Source of the DNA: Arthrobacter sp. OY3WO11
GTDB taxonomy: Bacteria > Actinomycetota > Actinomycetes > Actinomycetales > Micrococcaceae
NCBI RefSeq assembly: GCF_001641125.1
Contig: NZ_LWLP01000001.1
Location: forward strand, 4,095,828 to 4,159,827
Direction: 5' to 3'
Length of the DNA: 64,000 nucleotides
Below are positions 62,899-64,000 of the stretch, piece by piece; the stretch's first letter is position 1; the number at the start of each line of letters is the position of its first letter. The notes under the pieces are model-generated. The model saw only the letters and a list, made by a program, of their open reading frames with translations, did not search any database and was not told the origin of the DNA. Both the position numbers and the translations under genes were made by a program.

Positions 62899-64000
62899 AT
62901 GGATGCAGCACAGAACCTTCCCGTTGCCGTTATCGGCGCCGGCCCCGTGGGGCTGGCTGCCGCAGCGCACCTGCTGGAGCGTGGCCTGGAGCCGGTGATC
63001 TTCGAGGCGGGCGCGACGGCGGGTGCGGCCGTTGAGCAATGGCGGCACATCCGGCTGTTCTCGCCGTGGCGGTTCAACCTCGACGCCGCCGCGGCGCGCC
63101 TGCTGGAATCCGCCGGGTGGGAAGCCCCCCGGCCCACCGCGCTGCCGTACGGCGGGGAACTCGTGGACAACTACCTGGCACCGCTGGCTGCGCTGCCAGA
63201 GATTGCATCCCGGCTACAGACCGGCGCACGCGTGGTCGCCGTGACCCGGGCAGGGCTGGACAAGACCCACACCCGCAACCGGGACACCACGCCCTTTACC
63301 GTCCGCGTTGAGCACGCGGACGGCGAAACACGTGACCACACCGTTGCCGCCGTCATTGACGCATCCGGCACCTGGTCCCGCCGCAACCCCCTGGGCACCT
63401 CAGGCCTTCCCGCCATCGGCGAGGACACCGCAGCGGACCGGATCTCCGCACCGCTGCCGGACGTTTCGGGCCGTGACCGGGCAGCCTTCGCAGGACGCCG
63501 GGTCCTGGTGGTGGGTGCCGGCCACTCCGCTGCCAACACGCTGACAGGCCTCGCCGACCTCGCCAAGGACGAGCCCAACACCCGGATCCTTTGGACCGTC
63601 CGCGGCGCCTCGGCGTCGAAAGTTTACGGCGGCGGCGACGCCGACGGCCTTCCTGCCCGTGGCCAGCTCGGCGGCCGCGTCCGGCGCCTGGTGGAGGCCG
63701 GAAAAATTGAGCTCCACACCGGCTTCGGCATCAGCTCACTGAAGACCCTCGACTCCCATGTCACAGTCGAAGCCGCAGACGGCCGGACCCTTGATGCCGA
63801 CGTCGTGGTCCCCTGCACCGGTTTCCGCCCTGACCTGGACATCCTCCGCGAAATCCGGCTGGAACTTGATCCCGCCGTTGAGGCTCCCCGTGAGCTCGGC
63901 CCGCTGATCGACCCGGAATTCCACTCCTGCGGCACTGTCCCGCCGCACGGTGCCAAGCTCCTGGCCCACCCGGACAAGGACTTCTATATCGTGGGCATGA
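62899..64000 (+). CDS. FAD/NAD(P)-dependent monooxygenase (ArsO-like), truncated by window end
   Basis: 367 residues are visible; the 3' end lies beyond the window. Two dinucleotide motifs, VAVIGAGPVGLAAAAHLLERG (FAD) and RRVLVVGAGHSAANTLTGLA (NADPH), with RLFSPWRFNLD after the first and VVVPCTGFRPDLDILREI near the visible end, place it in the flavin-monooxygenase/TrkA-like group that includes ArsO, a common partner in arsenic operons. Its role there is not settled: oxidation of organoarsenicals or thiol repair are options. ATG 62899 has an AGAGGAC site. It follows the Cys-rich peptide gene and looks co-transcribed. Confidence 0.85.
   Translation, partial: MDAAQNLPVAVIGAGPVGLAAAAHLLERGLEPVIFEAGATAGAAVEQWRHIRLFSPWRFNLDAAAARLLESAGWEAPRPTALPYGGELVDNYLAPLAALPEIASRLQTGARVVAVTRAGLDKTHTRNRDTTPFTVRVEHADGETRDHTVAAVIDASGTWSRRNPLGTSGLPAIGEDTAADRISAPLPDVSGRDRAAFAGRRVLVVGAGHSAANTLTGLADLAKDEPNTRILWTVRGASASKVYGGGDADGLPARGQLGGRVRRLVEAGKIELHTGFGISSLKTLDSHVTVEAADGRTLDADVVVPCTGFRPDLDILREIRLELDPAVEAPRELGPLIDPEFHSCGTVPPHGAKLLAHPDKDFYIVGM

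Noticed and set aside
1..64000. CRISPR arrays, tRNA/rRNA genes, transposases or prophage genes
   Set aside because: No spaced repeat series, cloverleaf or rRNA segment, and no transposase or phage-type protein was seen while reading both strands.

Overview
The window is high-GC actinobacterial chromosome, most likely from an Arthrobacter/Pseudarthrobacter-type soil bacterium. The evidence is the very GC-rich third codon positions, frequent GTG/TTG starts behind strong GGAG-type ribosome binding sites, dense co-directional operons with 1-4 nt overlaps, and typical Arthrobacter genes: a copper/topaquinone amine oxidase, an amylosucrase and an MndD-like Mn-type homoprotocatechuate dioxygenase. 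No rRNA, tRNA, CRISPR array, insertion sequence or phage gene was seen. About 54 protein genes are supported, including one 23-residue Cys-rich peptide gene.

Layout. (1) 1-7000: the end of a DMP19/DUF4375-like gene, then a LacI regulator divergent from a polar-amino-acid ABC transporter, a Gfo/Idh/MocA dehydrogenase and a DAO-type flavoenzyme, with two mirrored operators between them. (2) 7100-14000: SWIM-SNF2 helicase, a membrane protein, a beta-propeller glycosidase-like protein and an ammonium transporter. (3) 14300-20650: a second LacI regulator and a carbohydrate ABC operon (binding protein, two permeases, Gfo/Idh/MocA dehydrogenase, ThuA-like protein) behind two palindromic operators; no ATPase gene. 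(4) 20700-29140: PhoD-like phosphatase, small membrane protein, amine oxidase divergent from a TetR regulator and PLP enzyme, an AraC regulator, and glutamate dehydrogenase. (5) 29300-34620: AmiS/UreI-type channel, APC permease, amylosucrase, prephenate dehydratase.

(6) 34600-44740: a homoprotocatechuate (3,4-dihydroxyphenylacetate) meta-cleavage island. A single-component FAD hydroxylase is divergent from an operon encoding an FAH-RraA fusion protein, a GntR repressor, HpaE, HpaD, HpaH, HpaI and succinate-semialdehyde dehydrogenase. With the amine oxidase at 23-25 kb, the window could carry much of a tyramine/phenethylamine-to-central-metabolism route. (7) 44750-53613: IclR regulator, MHS transporter and a set of dehydrogenases (D-2-hydroxyacid, beta-hydroxyacid, IdnO-like, IdnD-like, aldehyde) plus an FAH hydrolase, probably a sugar-acid or hydroxy-acid pathway.

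(8) 53625-58266: a sulfide/persulfide detoxification locus: CstR-like sensor, rhodanese-membrane protein, TauE exporter, two small rhodaneses, thioredoxin, persulfide dioxygenase-rhodanese. It has four TACCC-N4-GGGTA operators, one lying inside the thioredoxin reading frame. (9) 58395-64000: an MFS transporter, then an arsenic operon: ArsR divergent from ACR3, ArsC, TrxB, a tiny peptide with seven Cys in 23 residues, and an FAD monooxygenase running off the window edge.

All function calls come from reading the sequence and remembered family motifs; no database search was run. Operator and promoter calls are pattern-based inferences.
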